From positions 5,089,501 through 5,153,500 of the forward strand of contig NZ_CP032677.1 of NCBI RefSeq assembly GCF_003627215.1: a stretch of DNA of 64,000 nucleotides. The letters run 5' to 3'. Source of the stretch: Pseudomonas sp. Leaf58 (GTDB lineage Bacteria; Pseudomonadota; Gammaproteobacteria; Pseudomonadales; Pseudomonadaceae). The notes beneath the pieces were generated by a model. The model had not been told where the DNA came from, made no database searches, and was given only the letters and a program-made list of their open reading frames with translations. Shown here in pieces: positions 18,751 to 28,473 of the stretch (positions are counted from its first letter, which is position 1; every line of letters starts with the position of its first letter). Made by a program: the position numbers and the translations under genes.

Positions 18751-19776
18751 CTACCGCGGCGCCAACTCGTTGAGGTGGCGGGCGACTGCAATCCATGCAC
18801 CGATATACCCCAACAGCACCGCTCCGATCAAGAGCGACAGACCATCGGACGCTGGCACCCCGCCCAGGGCGAAGTCGCTGCCGTACAGCCCGGAAAGCCC
18901 TACCACCGCCTCGTTCAGCCAGTTCAGGCCAAACGCCAGGATGCCCCACGCCAGCAGGCCTGCACCCAGGCCATACAGGGCGCCCATGTACAGGAAAGGC
19001 CGGCGCACGTAGGCGTCGGTACCACCCACCAGCTTGATCACTTCGATCTCGGTGCGGCGGTTTTCAATATGTAGACGAATTGTGTTACCGATTACTAACA
19101 GCAAGGCCGAAATCAGCATGACGGCCATTCCGAAGACGAAACGGTCACCCAACTTGAGGATGGCCGCCAGGCGCTCGACCCACACCAAATCGAGCTGCGC
19201 CACTTCCACCCGCGGCAGCTCCGACAGGCGCTGACGCAAGGCTTCGAGCGCCGGTTTGTCGACCTCGGTCGGGGTTACCACCACCACACCAGGCAGCGGG
19301 TTTTCGGGCAGTTCACGCAGGGCTTCGCCCAGCCCGGACTGCTGCTGGAACTCCTCCAGTGCCTGCTCGCGGCTGACATACTGTGCGTCGGCCACACCGG
19401 GCATGCCCTTGATCTGGTCGCGCAGCGCCTCGCCCTCGCGGCTACCGGCATCGAGCTTGAGGTACAGCGAAATCTGCGCGGCGCGCTGCCAGGAGCCGCC
19501 AAGCTGCTCGACGTTCTTCAGCAACAGCGACAGGCCCATGGGCATGCTCAGCGCCACGGCCATCACCAGGCAGGTAAAGAAGCTACCGACTGGCTGCTTG
19601 CCCAAGCGGCGCAGGCTGTCAGCCATGCTGGCACGGTGGCTTTCCAGCCAGGCATGCAGCAGCGTACGGAAATCCGGGCCGTCGTCGTCTTCACCGCGCT
19701 TTTTCTTCGTCGGTTGCGGGTCGGCCGGTTTTGGCGCAACCCGCTCGGAAACCTTCGGCGTACGTGTAGTGCTCAT
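18751..19776 (-). CDS. ftsX: Cell-division ABC transporter permease FtsX
   Basis: A 341-residue inner-membrane protein that, with FtsE, transmits ATP hydrolysis to periplasmic murein-hydrolase activators at the septum. It has a charged N-terminal tail (about 1-60), four membrane helices (about 68-88, 213-233, 265-285, 310-332), and a periplasmic loop after the first helix. ENRRTEIEVIKLVGGTDAYVRRPFL is the cytoplasmic FtsX signature, here spanning residues of the loop between helices 2 and 3. Its ATG overlaps the ftsE stop by 4 bases. Confidence 0.95.
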   Translation of the reverse strand: MSTTRTPKVSERVAPKPADPQPTKKKRGEDDDGPDFRTLLHAWLESHRASMADSLRRLGKQPVGSFFTCLVMAVALSMPMGLSLLLKNVEQLGGSWQRAAQISLYLKLDAGSREGEALRDQIKGMPGVADAQYVSREQALEEFQQQSGLGEALRELPENPLPGVVVVTPTEVDKPALEALRQRLSELPRVEVAQLDLVWVERLAAILKLGDRFVFGMAVMLISALLLVIGNTIRLHIENRRTEIEVIKLVGGTDAYVRRPFLYMGALYGLGAGLLAWGILAFGLNWLNEAVVGLSGLYGSDFALGGVPASDGLSLLIGAVLLGYIGAWIAVARHLNELAPR

Positions 19777-20444
19777 TGCCCGGCCTCCCCATCGCCGATC
19801 AAGCGGCCGCGCTGCAAGGTCAGCATGCGGTGGCGCATGCGCGCAATCAGTGCCAGGTCGTGGCTGGCGATCAATACCGTAGTACCCAGGCGGTTAATGT
19901 CCTCGAACACACCCATGATCTCTGCAGCCAGGCGTGGGTCAAGGTTACCGGTAGGTTCGTCGGCCAGCAGCAGCGCCGGCTGATGAACGATAGCGCGGGC
20001 GATACCTACCCGCTGCTGCTGCCCGGTGGACAGGTCGGCGGGGAACAGCTCGCCTTTGTCGGCCAGTGACACACGCTCCAGGGCCGAGTCCACGCGCTTG
20101 GCGACCTCGGCCTTGGACAAGCCGAGAATTTGCAGCGGCAAGGCGATGTTGTTGAACACCGTGCGGTCGAACAGCAACTGGTGGTTCTGGAACACCACGC
20201 CGATCTGCCGGCGCAGGAACGGGATCTGCGCATTGCTGATCTGGCCCAGGTCCTGCCCGGCCAGCATCAGTTTGCCGCTGGTCGGGCGCTCCATCGCCAG
20301 CAGCAAGCGCAGCAAGGTGCTCTTGCCAGCCCCCGAGTGGCCGGTGACGAACAGGAATTCGCCCCGACGCGCCCGGAAACTCAGCTCATGCAAACCGACA
20401 TGACCATTGGGATAGCGCTTGGCAACCTGTTCGAATCGGATCAT
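19773..20444 (-). CDS. ftsE: Cell-division ATP-binding protein FtsE
   Basis: A 223-residue ABC ATPase. Walker A is VTGHSGAGKSTLLRLL, the Q-loop lies in GVVFQNHQLL, the signature is LSTGQQQRVGIARA, and Walker B is LLLADEPTGNLD followed by the H-loop in IASHD. It starts with MIRFEQVAKRYPNG, as usual for FtsE. It sits 2 bases after ftsY and overlaps ftsX, the conserved ftsYEX order. Confidence 0.96.
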   Translation of the reverse strand: MIRFEQVAKRYPNGHVGLHELSFRARRGEFLFVTGHSGAGKSTLLRLLLAMERPTSGKLMLAGQDLGQISNAQIPFLRRQIGVVFQNHQLLFDRTVFNNIALPLQILGLSKAEVAKRVDSALERVSLADKGELFPADLSTGQQQRVGIARAIVHQPALLLADEPTGNLDPRLAAEIMGVFEDINRLGTTVLIASHDLALIARMRHRMLTLQRGRLIGDGEAGQ

Positions 20445-20446
20445 GG

Positions 20447-21991
20447 TCAGTCTCGCTCGGCGAACAGAGCCTTGACGAACGGCTCAGCTTCGAAGGTGCG
20501 CAGGTCGTCGATGCCTTCACCGACACCGATGAAGCGGATGGGCAGCTTGAACTGCTTGGCCAGGGCGAAAATCACCCCGCCCTTGGCGGTGCCGTCCAGC
20601 TTGGTCAGGGCCAGGCCGGTCAGTTCGACGCTCTGGTTGAAGTACTTGGCCTGGCTGATGGCGTTCTGGCCGGTGCCGGCATCAAGCACCAGCAGCACCT
20701 CATGCGGCGCTTCGGCGTCGAGCTTGCCAATGACCCGGCGGACCTTCTTCAGCTCTTCCATCAGGTTGTCTTTGGTGTGCAGGCGGCCGGCGGTGTCGGC
20801 GATCAGCACGTCGACACCACGGGCTTTGGCGGCCTGCACGGCATCGAAGATTACCGAGGCGGAGTCGGCACCGGTGTGCTGGGCGATCACCGGGATCTGG
20901 TTACGCTCGCCCCACACCTGCAACTGCTCAACGGCAGCGGCACGGAAGGTGTCACCGGCAGCCAGCATCACTTTCTTGCCTTCGAGTTGCAGCTTTTTGG
21001 CCAGCTTGCCGATAGTGGTGGTTTTGCCGGCGCCGTTCACGCCAACCACCAGGATCACGTAGGGCTTGTTCTGCGCCTTTACCACCAGCGGCTGCTCGAC
21101 CGGGCGCAACAGCGCGGCCAGCTCCTCTTGCAACGACTTGTACAGGGCGTCGGCGTCGGCCAGCTGCTTACGCGCGACCTTCTGGGTGAGGTTCTGGACG
21201 ATGGTCGAAGTAGCTTCCACGCCGACGTCGGCAGTCAGCAAGCGAGTCTCGATCTCGTCGAGCAGGTCGTCATCGATGACCTTCTTGCCCAGGAACAGGC
21301 TGGCCATGCCCTCGCCGATGCTGGCGCTGGTCTTGGACAGGCCCTGCTTAAGGCGGGCGAAGAAGCCGGGCTTGGCCTGCTCAACCGGCGCGGGTGCAGG
21401 TTCCGGTGCAGCTTCGACGGGTGCAGCAATAGGTGCAGCAGGTGCCGGTGCCGGGCGCTCTGGAATTGCCGGCGGTGCTTTCGGTTCTAGGTCCGGTACC
21501 AGGGCCACCGGCTCTTCGGCAACCGGCAGCACCAGGTTGCTGACTGGCGCGGCTGGCTCGACGACGGGAACTGCCTCGGCTTGGGCAACCTCGACCAGCG
21601 CTGCCTGCAAAGGCACGGAAGCAACTGGCTGCGGCGCCGGTGCCACTAGCGGCTGAGAAGCGACCGGCTCGGGCTCAGGGGCCTGCAACGGCTGGGACGC
21701 AACCGGCTCAGGCGCGGGTGCCTCGACTACCGGGTACTGGGCTGGCTCGGCGGCGGGCTTTGGCGCAACCAGCGATGCGGCTGCCGGAGCCGGAACGGGC
21801 TCAGAGGCCTGTGGCGCTTCAGCAGCAGGTGCCTCGACCGGAGCGGCTGCAGGTTGCTCGACAGCGGGGGCTTCATTCGCGGGCACGCCTGCGTCCGCAG
21901 GTTGCTGCGGTTTCTTGCGAAACCAGCTGAACAGGCCTTTCTTTTCGCCAGCCTCGGCCGGCGCTTTTTTGTCGTCGTTGGAACCAAACAT
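20447..21991 (-). CDS. ftsY: Signal recognition particle receptor FtsY
   Basis: A 514-residue SRP GTPase receptor that docks SRP-ribosome complexes at the membrane. The C-terminal NG domain (about 210-510) has GVNGAGKTTTIGKLA, the DTAGR G3 motif and TKLDGTAKGG. The N-terminal A domain is unusually long and rich in Ala, Pro and Glu, and contains a 13-residue tandem repeat. It begins MFGSNDDKKAPAEAGEKKGLF, a membrane-binding start. It is divergent from the M16 peptidase pair. Confidence 0.96.
   Translation of the reverse strand: MFGSNDDKKAPAEAGEKKGLFSWFRKKPQQPADAGVPANEAPAVEQPAAAPVEAPAAEAPQASEPVPAPAAASLVAPKPAAEPAQYPVVEAPAPEPVASQPLQAPEPEPVASQPLVAPAPQPVASVPLQAALVEVAQAEAVPVVEPAAPVSNLVLPVAEEPVALVPDLEPKAPPAIPERPAPAPAAPIAAPVEAAPEPAPAPVEQAKPGFFARLKQGLSKTSASIGEGMASLFLGKKVIDDDLLDEIETRLLTADVGVEATSTIVQNLTQKVARKQLADADALYKSLQEELAALLRPVEQPLVVKAQNKPYVILVVGVNGAGKTTTIGKLAKKLQLEGKKVMLAAGDTFRAAAVEQLQVWGERNQIPVIAQHTGADSASVIFDAVQAAKARGVDVLIADTAGRLHTKDNLMEELKKVRRVIGKLDAEAPHEVLLVLDAGTGQNAISQAKYFNQSVELTGLALTKLDGTAKGGVIFALAKQFKLPIRFIGVGEGIDDLRTFEAEPFVKALFAERD
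21618..21730 (-). repeat. 39-base tandem repeat inside ftsY
   Basis: Nearly three imperfect 39-base units (starting at 21618, 21657 and 21696) encode a 13-residue EPVASQPLQAPEP-like repeat in the FtsY A domain. The units match in length and phase, so copy number could vary by slippage. Confidence 0.75.
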
Positions 21992-22222
21992 GGAAGACGG
22001 CTATCTCAGGGTAGCGATGGGCCAGCTATGGCGCATCGGGAATTCTCTCTACGCAGAACAGACTATCTTGAAGCCGGCTGGTTCATGCGCAACGTTTTGT
22101 CTTAGTGTCCTGTGGGCCAGAACGGCGACAGGCATGGTCGCCAGGCAACCGGATCAGTATCCTAGCACCTCCTGGCCCGCCGACGCTAAACCCAGCGGGC
22201 CGCCGAACAGGTTAAACACCGT

Positions 22223-23578
22223 ATGAATGCTCTAGCCCGCCGCGCCGCTGGCCTGTTGCTTGGCACGCTGTGCCTGCCGCTCGCGGCCTTCGCCGCCGAT
22301 GTGCAACCCACCCACGAGTTCATCCTCGACAACGGCCTGAAAGTGGTCGTGCGCGAGGACCATCGCGCCCCGGTGGCAGTCTCGCAGATCTGGTACAAGG
22401 TTGGCTCAAGCTACGAAACTCCGGGCCAGACCGGCTTGTCCCATGCGCTGGAGCACATGATGTTCAAGGGCAGCGCCAAGGTCGGCCCCGGCGAGGCCTC
22501 GCGCATCCTGCGTGACATTGGCGCCGAAGAAAACGCCTTCACCAGCGACGACTACACCGCCTATTACCAGGTGCTGGCCCGCGACCGCCTGCCGGTGGCC
22601 CTGGAACTGGAAGCCGACCGCCTGGCCAGCCTGCGCCTGCCCGCCGACGAGTTCAGCCGCGAGATCGAGGTCATCAAGGAAGAACGCCGCCTGCGCACCG
22701 ACGACCAGCCCAATTCCAAGGCCTTCGAGCTGTTCCGCGCCATGGCCTACCCGGCCAGCGGTTACCACACCCCGACCATTGGCTGGATGGCCGACCTGGA
22801 ACGCATGAAGGTCGAGGAGCTGCGACACTGGTACGAGTCCTGGTATGCCCCCAACAACGCCACCCTGGTAGTGGTCGGCGACGTTACCGCCGACGAGGTA
22901 AAGGGCCTGGCACAGAAATACTTCGGCAACATCCCCAAGCGGGCGGTGCCGCCGGCCAAGTTGCCACTGGAGCTGGCCGAACCGGGGCAACGCCAGTTGA
23001 CCCTGCACGTACGCACTCAGCTGCCCAGCCTGATCTATGGCTTCAACGCCCCCGGCCTGGCCACCGCCAAGGACCCGCGTACCGTGCACGCCCTGCGCCT
23101 GATCTCGGCGCTGCTCGACGGCGGCTACAGCGCCCGTATGCCGGCCCGCCTGGAGCGCGGCCAGGAGCTGGTGGCGGGTGCCTCCTCCAGCTACAACGCC
23201 TTCACCCGTGGTGACAGCCTGTTCCTGATCTCGGCCACGCCGAACGTGCAGAAGCAGAAAACCCTCGCCGATGTCGAGAAAGGCGTCTGGCAACTGCTTG
23301 ACGAGCTCAAGACCACCCCGCCCAGCGCCGAAGAATTGGAGCGCGTACGCGCCCAGGTCATCGCCGGCCTGGTCTATGACCGCGACTCCATCAGCAGCCA
23401 AGCCACCACCATCGGTCAGCTAGAAACCGTCGGCCTGTCCTGGAAGCTGATCGACAGCGAGCTGGACGAGCTCAAGCGCGTCACCCCGCAGGACATCCAG
23501 AACGCCGCGCGCACCTACTTCACCCGCGAACGCCTGAGCGTTGCCCATGTACTGCCCGAGGAGTCCGCTCATGAGTGA
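22223..23578 (+). CDS. M16 zinc peptidase, exported, catalytic subunit
   Basis: A 451-residue pitrilysin-family (M16B) metallopeptidase. A signal peptide (AAGLLLGTLCLPLAAFAA) points to the periplasm. The inverted zinc motif HALEH is at residues 74-78, with the third ligand Glu154 in VIKEERR. The C-terminal half has the substrate-binding arm. The next gene encodes a partner without the zinc site and overlaps by 8 bases. M16B enzymes often work as such active/inactive dimers. It is divergent from ftsY. The substrate is unknown. Confidence 0.9.
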   Translation: MNALARRAAGLLLGTLCLPLAAFAADVQPTHEFILDNGLKVVVREDHRAPVAVSQIWYKVGSSYETPGQTGLSHALEHMMFKGSAKVGPGEASRILRDIGAEENAFTSDDYTAYYQVLARDRLPVALELEADRLASLRLPADEFSREIEVIKEERRLRTDDQPNSKAFELFRAMAYPASGYHTPTIGWMADLERMKVEELRHWYESWYAPNNATLVVVGDVTADEVKGLAQKYFGNIPKRAVPPAKLPLELAEPGQRQLTLHVRTQLPSLIYGFNAPGLATAKDPRTVHALRLISALLDGGYSARMPARLERGQELVAGASSSYNAFTRGDSLFLISATPNVQKQKTLADVEKGVWQLLDELKTTPPSAEELERVRAQVIAGLVYDRDSISSQATTIGQLETVGLSWKLIDSELDELKRVTPQDIQNAARTYFTRERLSVAHVLPEESAHE

Positions 23579-25061
23579 TCGCCGCGCACCACGCCCAACC
23601 CTGCTGGCCACCGGCGCCCGTGCCCTGGCGCTGGCGGCAGTGCTGGTCGGCCCGGCCATGGCCGACAACGCCACCAAGGCTGACAGCAGCGCAGCCCGCC
23701 CGGCCAACACGCTGCAGTCGCTGGCTGACTTGGACGGCAAGGCACCCAGCCGGCGCCAGCTGAACATCCAGCACTGGAACACCGCCGAAGGTGCCCGGGT
23801 GCTGTTCGTCGAAGCCCGCGAATTGCCGATGTTCGACCTGCGCGTCACCTTCGCCGCTGGCAGCAGCCAGGACGGCGGTACGCCAGGCCTCGCGGCCCTG
23901 ACCAACGCCATGCTCAACGAGGGTGTGGCTGGCAAAGACGTAACCGCTATCGCCGAAGGCTTCGAAGGCCTGGGCGCAGACTTTGGCAATGGTTCGTACC
24001 GCGACATGGCCGTGGCCTCGCTGCGCAGCCTCAGCGCCAAGGACAAGCGCGAACCAGCACTCAAGCTGTTCACCGAGGTGGCCGGCAAGCCGACCTTCCC
24101 CGAAGACGCCCTCAAACGCATCAAGAACCAGATGCTGGCCGGCTTCGAATACGAAAAGCAAAACCCCGGCAAAATCGCTGGCAAGGCGCTGTTCGGCAAG
24201 CTTTACGGTGACCATCCTTACGCCCACCCCAGCGACGGCACCGCGGAAACCATCAATGGCATCACCTTGGCCCAACTGCGCGCCTTCCACGCCAAGGCCT
24301 ACACCGGTGGCAACGCAGTCATCGCCCTGGTCGGCGACCTCAGCCGCACCGAAGCCGAAGCCATTGCCGCACAGGTATCTACCGGCCTGCCCAAGGGCCC
24401 GGCGCTGACCGCCCCTGCCCAACCGAATGATGCCACGGCAGGCATGACCCACATCGATTTCCCATCCAAGCAGACCCACCTGATGTTGGCCGAGCTCGGC
24501 ATCGACCGCCAGGACCCAGACTGGCCGGCCCTGTCACTGGGCAACCAGATCCTCGGCGGTGGTGCATTCGGCACCCGGCTGATGAGCGAGGTGCGTGAAA
24601 AGCGCGGCCTGACCTACGGCGTGTACTCGGTGTTCAGCCCCATGCAGGTGCGTGGCCCGTTCATGATCAACCTGCAGACCCGCGCCGAGCTCAGCGAAGG
24701 GACCCTCAAACTGGTGCAGGGCATTCTCACCGACTACCTCAAGGACGGCCCTACCCAGCAGGAGCTGGACGATGCCAAACGCGAACTGGCAGGCAGCTTC
24801 CCGCTGTCCAATGCCAGCAACGCCAGCATCGTCGGCCAACTGGGCGCCATTGGCTTCTACAACCTGCCGCTGACCTGGCTGGAGGACTTCATGCAGCAGT
24901 CCCAGGCGCTCACCGTCGAGCAGGTCAAGGCCGCCATGAACAAACACCTGTCAGCCGATAAACTGGTGATCGTCACCGTTGGCCCGAAAGTGCCGCAAAA
25001 ACCGCTGCCAGCCCCCACTGACAAGCCCTCCGAGCAACCGCTCGGGGTACCGGAGCACTAA
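23571..25061 (+). CDS. M16 peptidase, exported, non-catalytic partner
   Basis: A 496-residue M16 homologue. The HXXEH position is occupied by LAALTNAM, so it cannot bind the catalytic zinc, but it keeps the arginine-tyrosine pair (RGLTYGVYSVF) used by the partner subunit to hold substrate. The N-terminus has a likely signal peptide (LLATGARALALAAVLVGPAMA). The ATG at 23571 overlaps the upstream stop (ATGAGTGA). Its stop overlaps the rsmD start by one base. Confidence 0.88.
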   Translation: MSDRRAPRPTLLATGARALALAAVLVGPAMADNATKADSSAARPANTLQSLADLDGKAPSRRQLNIQHWNTAEGARVLFVEARELPMFDLRVTFAAGSSQDGGTPGLAALTNAMLNEGVAGKDVTAIAEGFEGLGADFGNGSYRDMAVASLRSLSAKDKREPALKLFTEVAGKPTFPEDALKRIKNQMLAGFEYEKQNPGKIAGKALFGKLYGDHPYAHPSDGTAETINGITLAQLRAFHAKAYTGGNAVIALVGDLSRTEAEAIAAQVSTGLPKGPALTAPAQPNDATAGMTHIDFPSKQTHLMLAELGIDRQDPDWPALSLGNQILGGGAFGTRLMSEVREKRGLTYGVYSVFSPMQVRGPFMINLQTRAELSEGTLKLVQGILTDYLKDGPTQQELDDAKRELAGSFPLSNASNASIVGQLGAIGFYNLPLTWLEDFMQQSQALTVEQVKAAMNKHLSADKLVIVTVGPKVPQKPLPAPTDKPSEQPLGVPEH

Positions 25062-25663
25062 TGCCAAGATCCACCCCACCTGCCCGCCCGCAACCGGGCC
25101 AAAGCAAGGGCCAGGGCCACCTGCGCATCATCGCCGGCGAGTGGCGCAGCCGTCGCCTGGCGGTGCCGGAAGGCGAAGGCCTGCGGCCAACGCCCGACCG
25201 CGTGCGGGAAACCGTATTCAACTGGCTGGCCCCCTACATCGAAGGTGCCCGCGTGTTGGACGCCTTCACCGGCAGCGGCGCCCTGGTGCTCGAAGCGCTG
25301 TCCCGCGGGGCCGAAGATGCCGTGGCACTGGACAGCAACGCCGCCGCCATCGCCAACTTGAAGAACAACCTCGAGATCCTGCGCTGCCCACGTGGGCAAA
25401 TCCTGCAGACCGACGCCCTGCGCTATCTGCAAGGCCCGGCCAAGCAGCAGTTCGATGTGGTGTTTCTCGACCCACCGTTCCATCAGGACCTGCTGGCCAA
25501 CACCTGCAACCTGCTGGAGCAGAACCAGTGGCTGCGCGAACAGGCCTGGGTCTACACCGAAAGCGAGGCGGCACCATCGACCTTGCAGTTGCCGGGCAAC
25601 TGGCGCCTGCACCGCGAGAAGAAGACCGGTCAGGTGCACTATGCACTCTGGCAGCGGGGCTGA
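25061..25663 (+). CDS. rsmD: 16S rRNA (guanine966-N2)-methyltransferase
   Basis: A 200-residue SAM-dependent methyltransferase acting on G966 of 16S rRNA. The start of the domain is LRIIAGEWRSRRL, the SAM motif is VLDAFTGSGALVLEALSRGA, and the catalytic motif is VFLDPPF. The ATG at 25061 shares its first base with the preceding TAA. In other Pseudomonas it is often near ftsY and M16 genes. Confidence 0.95.
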   Translation: MPRSTPPARPQPGQSKGQGHLRIIAGEWRSRRLAVPEGEGLRPTPDRVRETVFNWLAPYIEGARVLDAFTGSGALVLEALSRGAEDAVALDSNAAAIANLKNNLEILRCPRGQILQTDALRYLQGPAKQQFDVVFLDPPFHQDLLANTCNLLEQNQWLREQAWVYTESEAAPSTLQLPGNWRLHREKKTGQVHYALWQRG

Positions 25664-25757
25664 CCCGGTAACCTGGGGCTGACGTACTTAGTTACCGCAA
25701 CCCCACCTGCACCATGGCTGAAGCTGCTCCTCCTTTTCCTGCAGGAGCACTTCAACC

Positions 25758-27047
25758 ATGACCGAACACCCCTCCCCGCCAGACGGGCTACACACCTTCA
25801 CCCTCGACAATGGCCTGCGCATCTACCTGCGTGAAGACCACCGCGCGCCCCTGGTCAGCGTACAGCTGTGCTATCACGTCGGCGCCAGCTACGAGCCTGA
25901 AGGCCACACCGGCCTGTCCCACGCCCTGGAACACCTGCTGTTCGAAGGCAGCAGCAAATTGGCCCCAGGCCAGTATTCGACCCTCATGACTCGCCTGGGC
26001 GGCGACCCGAATGCCTTCACCCTGGCAGACGCCACGGTCTTTCCGCTGACATTGCCAGCCAGCCGCCTGGAGGTTGCCCTGGAAGCCATGGCCGACGTCA
26101 TGGCCAGCGCCACCCTCAGCGATACGCCTTTTGCCCGTGAACTGGCGGTTGTGATGGCCGAGCGACGCGATGACGTTGACAACCGCCCCTTGGCACTGGC
26201 CCAGGAACATCATCAGTTGTTGGCCTATGGCAACAGCGGCTATGGCACTCCAGTGATCGGCCACAAGACCGACCTCGCCCATATGACCGCGGCTGCCGCG
26301 CGCACCTGGTACCAGACCTGGTATCACCCCAACAACGCCACGCTCGCCGTGGCCGGCGACATGGCGCTGCCACGCCTGCAAAAACTCGTGGCTCGGCACT
26401 TTGCGGCGATCCCCGCCCACCGCCTGCCAGTGCAACCAATACCCACGTCGCCCATGGGCGTTAGACGCAACCAAACCTTGCGCCTGCAAGGCCTGTATAC
26501 GGGCGTAATCATCAGTTTCAGCCTCCCCAGCCAATGCACTGCCTCCTCTGTGGCCCAAGCCTATGCACTGAGGCTACTGCCCGAAATCCTTGCCGACGGG
26601 ACCGCCAGCACGCTGCAGCGTCGGCTGGTTCTGGACGACCCAATCCTGCAAGGCCTGAGGTCTACTTATGAACCCTGGCAACGCGGTGACAGCCTGCTGA
26701 CGCTCTACGCCTTCTGCAGCCCCCAAGTGACACCCGAGGTGGCCGCCGAACGGCTATTGCAGGAAATCGAAGCGTTCCGCCAGTCCGCGCCCACCAAACC
26801 AGACCTTCAGCGCGCCAAGGCGCGCCTGCTGGCCAGGCAGCTGTACGAAAGAGATGACATCGCACAACAAGCCCAGGCGATCGGCAAGCAGGCCGCCTGT
26901 GGCCTGGACCCCATAGCGTTGGAGGACGAGCGGCAAGCCATCGAAGCCGTGACAGCCGAACAGGTCGGCCAGGCTGCTTTGGACTTCCTGATCGAGTCCC
27001 GCGTAGCCATCACCTTCATGCACCACAAGGAGAGCGTTGATGAATGA
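25758..27047 (+). CDS. M16 zinc peptidase, probably cytoplasmic, catalytic subunit
   Basis: A 429-residue M16B peptidase paralogous to the one at 22223. HALEH is at residues 55-59 and the third ligand is Glu135 (VVMAERR). Unlike its paralogue it starts directly with the peptidase domain (FTLDNGLRIYLREDHRAPL), with no signal peptide. It is followed, with an 8-base overlap (ATGAATGA), by a non-catalytic partner. Sequence similarity to the first pair and the shared overlap size suggest duplication of the pair. Confidence 0.87.
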   Translation: MTEHPSPPDGLHTFTLDNGLRIYLREDHRAPLVSVQLCYHVGASYEPEGHTGLSHALEHLLFEGSSKLAPGQYSTLMTRLGGDPNAFTLADATVFPLTLPASRLEVALEAMADVMASATLSDTPFARELAVVMAERRDDVDNRPLALAQEHHQLLAYGNSGYGTPVIGHKTDLAHMTAAAARTWYQTWYHPNNATLAVAGDMALPRLQKLVARHFAAIPAHRLPVQPIPTSPMGVRRNQTLRLQGLYTGVIISFSLPSQCTASSVAQAYALRLLPEILADGTASTLQRRLVLDDPILQGLRSTYEPWQRGDSLLTLYAFCSPQVTPEVAAERLLQEIEAFRQSAPTKPDLQRAKARLLARQLYERDDIAQQAQAIGKQAACGLDPIALEDERQAIEAVTAEQVGQAALDFLIESRVAITFMHHKESVDE

Positions 27048-28413
27048 CTCGATTTCGGCCGAACAGCAGCCTGCCGCCCCCAACAACATTTACGGTGGCC
27101 TGGTTTCAGCTCAAGGGCTGGACTTGGACCAGCTCGAGTCCGTTCAGATAGAGGTGCAGGCCTGGACAACGGACGCGGGGACTAACGTGAAATTCGTCGA
27201 AGCCCGTGGGCTGCCATTGGTCGATGTGATATTGCGGTTCAGCGCAGGCACCACTCAGGACACAGCCCAGCCCGGCCTGGCAGCCTTGACGCTGTACATG
27301 CTCGATGAGGGCAGCCAGCGTTACACCGCTGCCCAGCAAGCCGAGTACCTGGAGCGCCTGGGCGCGATCATGGGGAAGCAGATTCGCCTGGAGCATGCGG
27401 CGCTGAGCCTGCGCAGTGTAAGCACGAAAGCCATACTCGATCCTGCCCTGGCGCTGTTTACCGACCTCGTGGCGCACCCGGCCTTCCCCCAGCCTGCCCT
27501 GGACCGAATAAAACGCCAGCTACTGCAACACGACGCCGCACGCGAACGCCTGCCCACGTTGAGAGCGCGAAGTGAAGTCTTCCGTCATTTGTTCAAAGGC
27601 CATCCCTATGGCAACCCACTGGGTAGCACAGCTCAAGGCATAGAAACCGTCACCCCTGACAACCTGCGGGCATTTCACCAACGCGCCTATTCCGCCAGCA
27701 ACCTGGAAATGGTGCTGGTGGGGGACCTCTCCCTCACCGATGCGCAAGTTATCGTGCAACGGATCAGCCAGGCCCTGCCGCAAGGCTGGTCCGCCATAGA
27801 CCTGCCCGCGGTCCCGAGCGCAGCCACTGCAACGGTCAACGTCGAACAGGCCGGTGCCAGCAGTGCTGTGGTACTGGCACTGCCCATGAACGTACCTGCC
27901 AATGACCCGGAGTACCTCGCAATGGTGCTGGCCAGCGAGGTATTGGGCGTAGGCCTCGAATCCCGCTTGATGATGGAGCTGCGCCAACGTCGTGGCCTGA
28001 CCTACGGCATCTACAGCCGCGCATCGGCCATGAGGGCCGGCGGCTTGTTCACCATCGAGTGGGAGATCGAGCCAGCGCATGTCCAAGGTACGCAGGCGTT
28101 GGTAGAGGCCTTGCTACGAGACTTCATCGACCAGGGCCCGACCCAGGCCGAGTTGCAGCTGGCACGCAAACGACTGGCAGGGCAATTGCTGCGCGGCGTT
28201 GCACAGAACAAAAGCCTCGCAGACTTGCTCACGGTGATCAGTCATCAACACCAACCCGCCGACCATTTGAACACCTACATCGAGCGCATTGGCAGGCTGA
28301 CACCAGCAGATATCCGCGCGGTGATGCAGCGCCGGCTCAAGTTGGATGACAAGGTGCTCGTCAGTGTCGGCCCGCGCGCCGAGCAACAGCCGCTGCCGGC
28401 TACCGACCAATAG
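27040..28413 (+). CDS. M16 peptidase, non-catalytic partner of the second pair
   Basis: A 457-residue M16 homologue. The zinc motif is replaced by LAALTLYM, while RGLTYGIYSR is conserved. There is no signal peptide. I placed the start at ATG 27040 behind AAGGAGAG; a TTG one codon upstream is possible. The domain layout is identical to that of the partner at 23571. The probable role is a heterodimer with the preceding gene product; the substrate is unknown. Confidence 0.85.
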   Translation: MNDSISAEQQPAAPNNIYGGLVSAQGLDLDQLESVQIEVQAWTTDAGTNVKFVEARGLPLVDVILRFSAGTTQDTAQPGLAALTLYMLDEGSQRYTAAQQAEYLERLGAIMGKQIRLEHAALSLRSVSTKAILDPALALFTDLVAHPAFPQPALDRIKRQLLQHDAARERLPTLRARSEVFRHLFKGHPYGNPLGSTAQGIETVTPDNLRAFHQRAYSASNLEMVLVGDLSLTDAQVIVQRISQALPQGWSAIDLPAVPSAATATVNVEQAGASSAVVLALPMNVPANDPEYLAMVLASEVLGVGLESRLMMELRQRRGLTYGIYSRASAMRAGGLFTIEWEIEPAHVQGTQALVEALLRDFIDQGPTQAELQLARKRLAGQLLRGVAQNKSLADLLTVISHQHQPADHLNTYIERIGRLTPADIRAVMQRRLKLDDKVLVSVGPRAEQQPLPATDQ

Positions 28414-28473
28414 CGCAGGTACAGTGGCGCTGTTTCATGGCACTCTAGGCAGGCACATCACGAGCCACCCAGC

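Noticed and set aside
20130..21490. Open frames on the plus strand across ftsE/ftsY
   Set aside because: They are antisense to genes with complete motifs and show no protein-like features.
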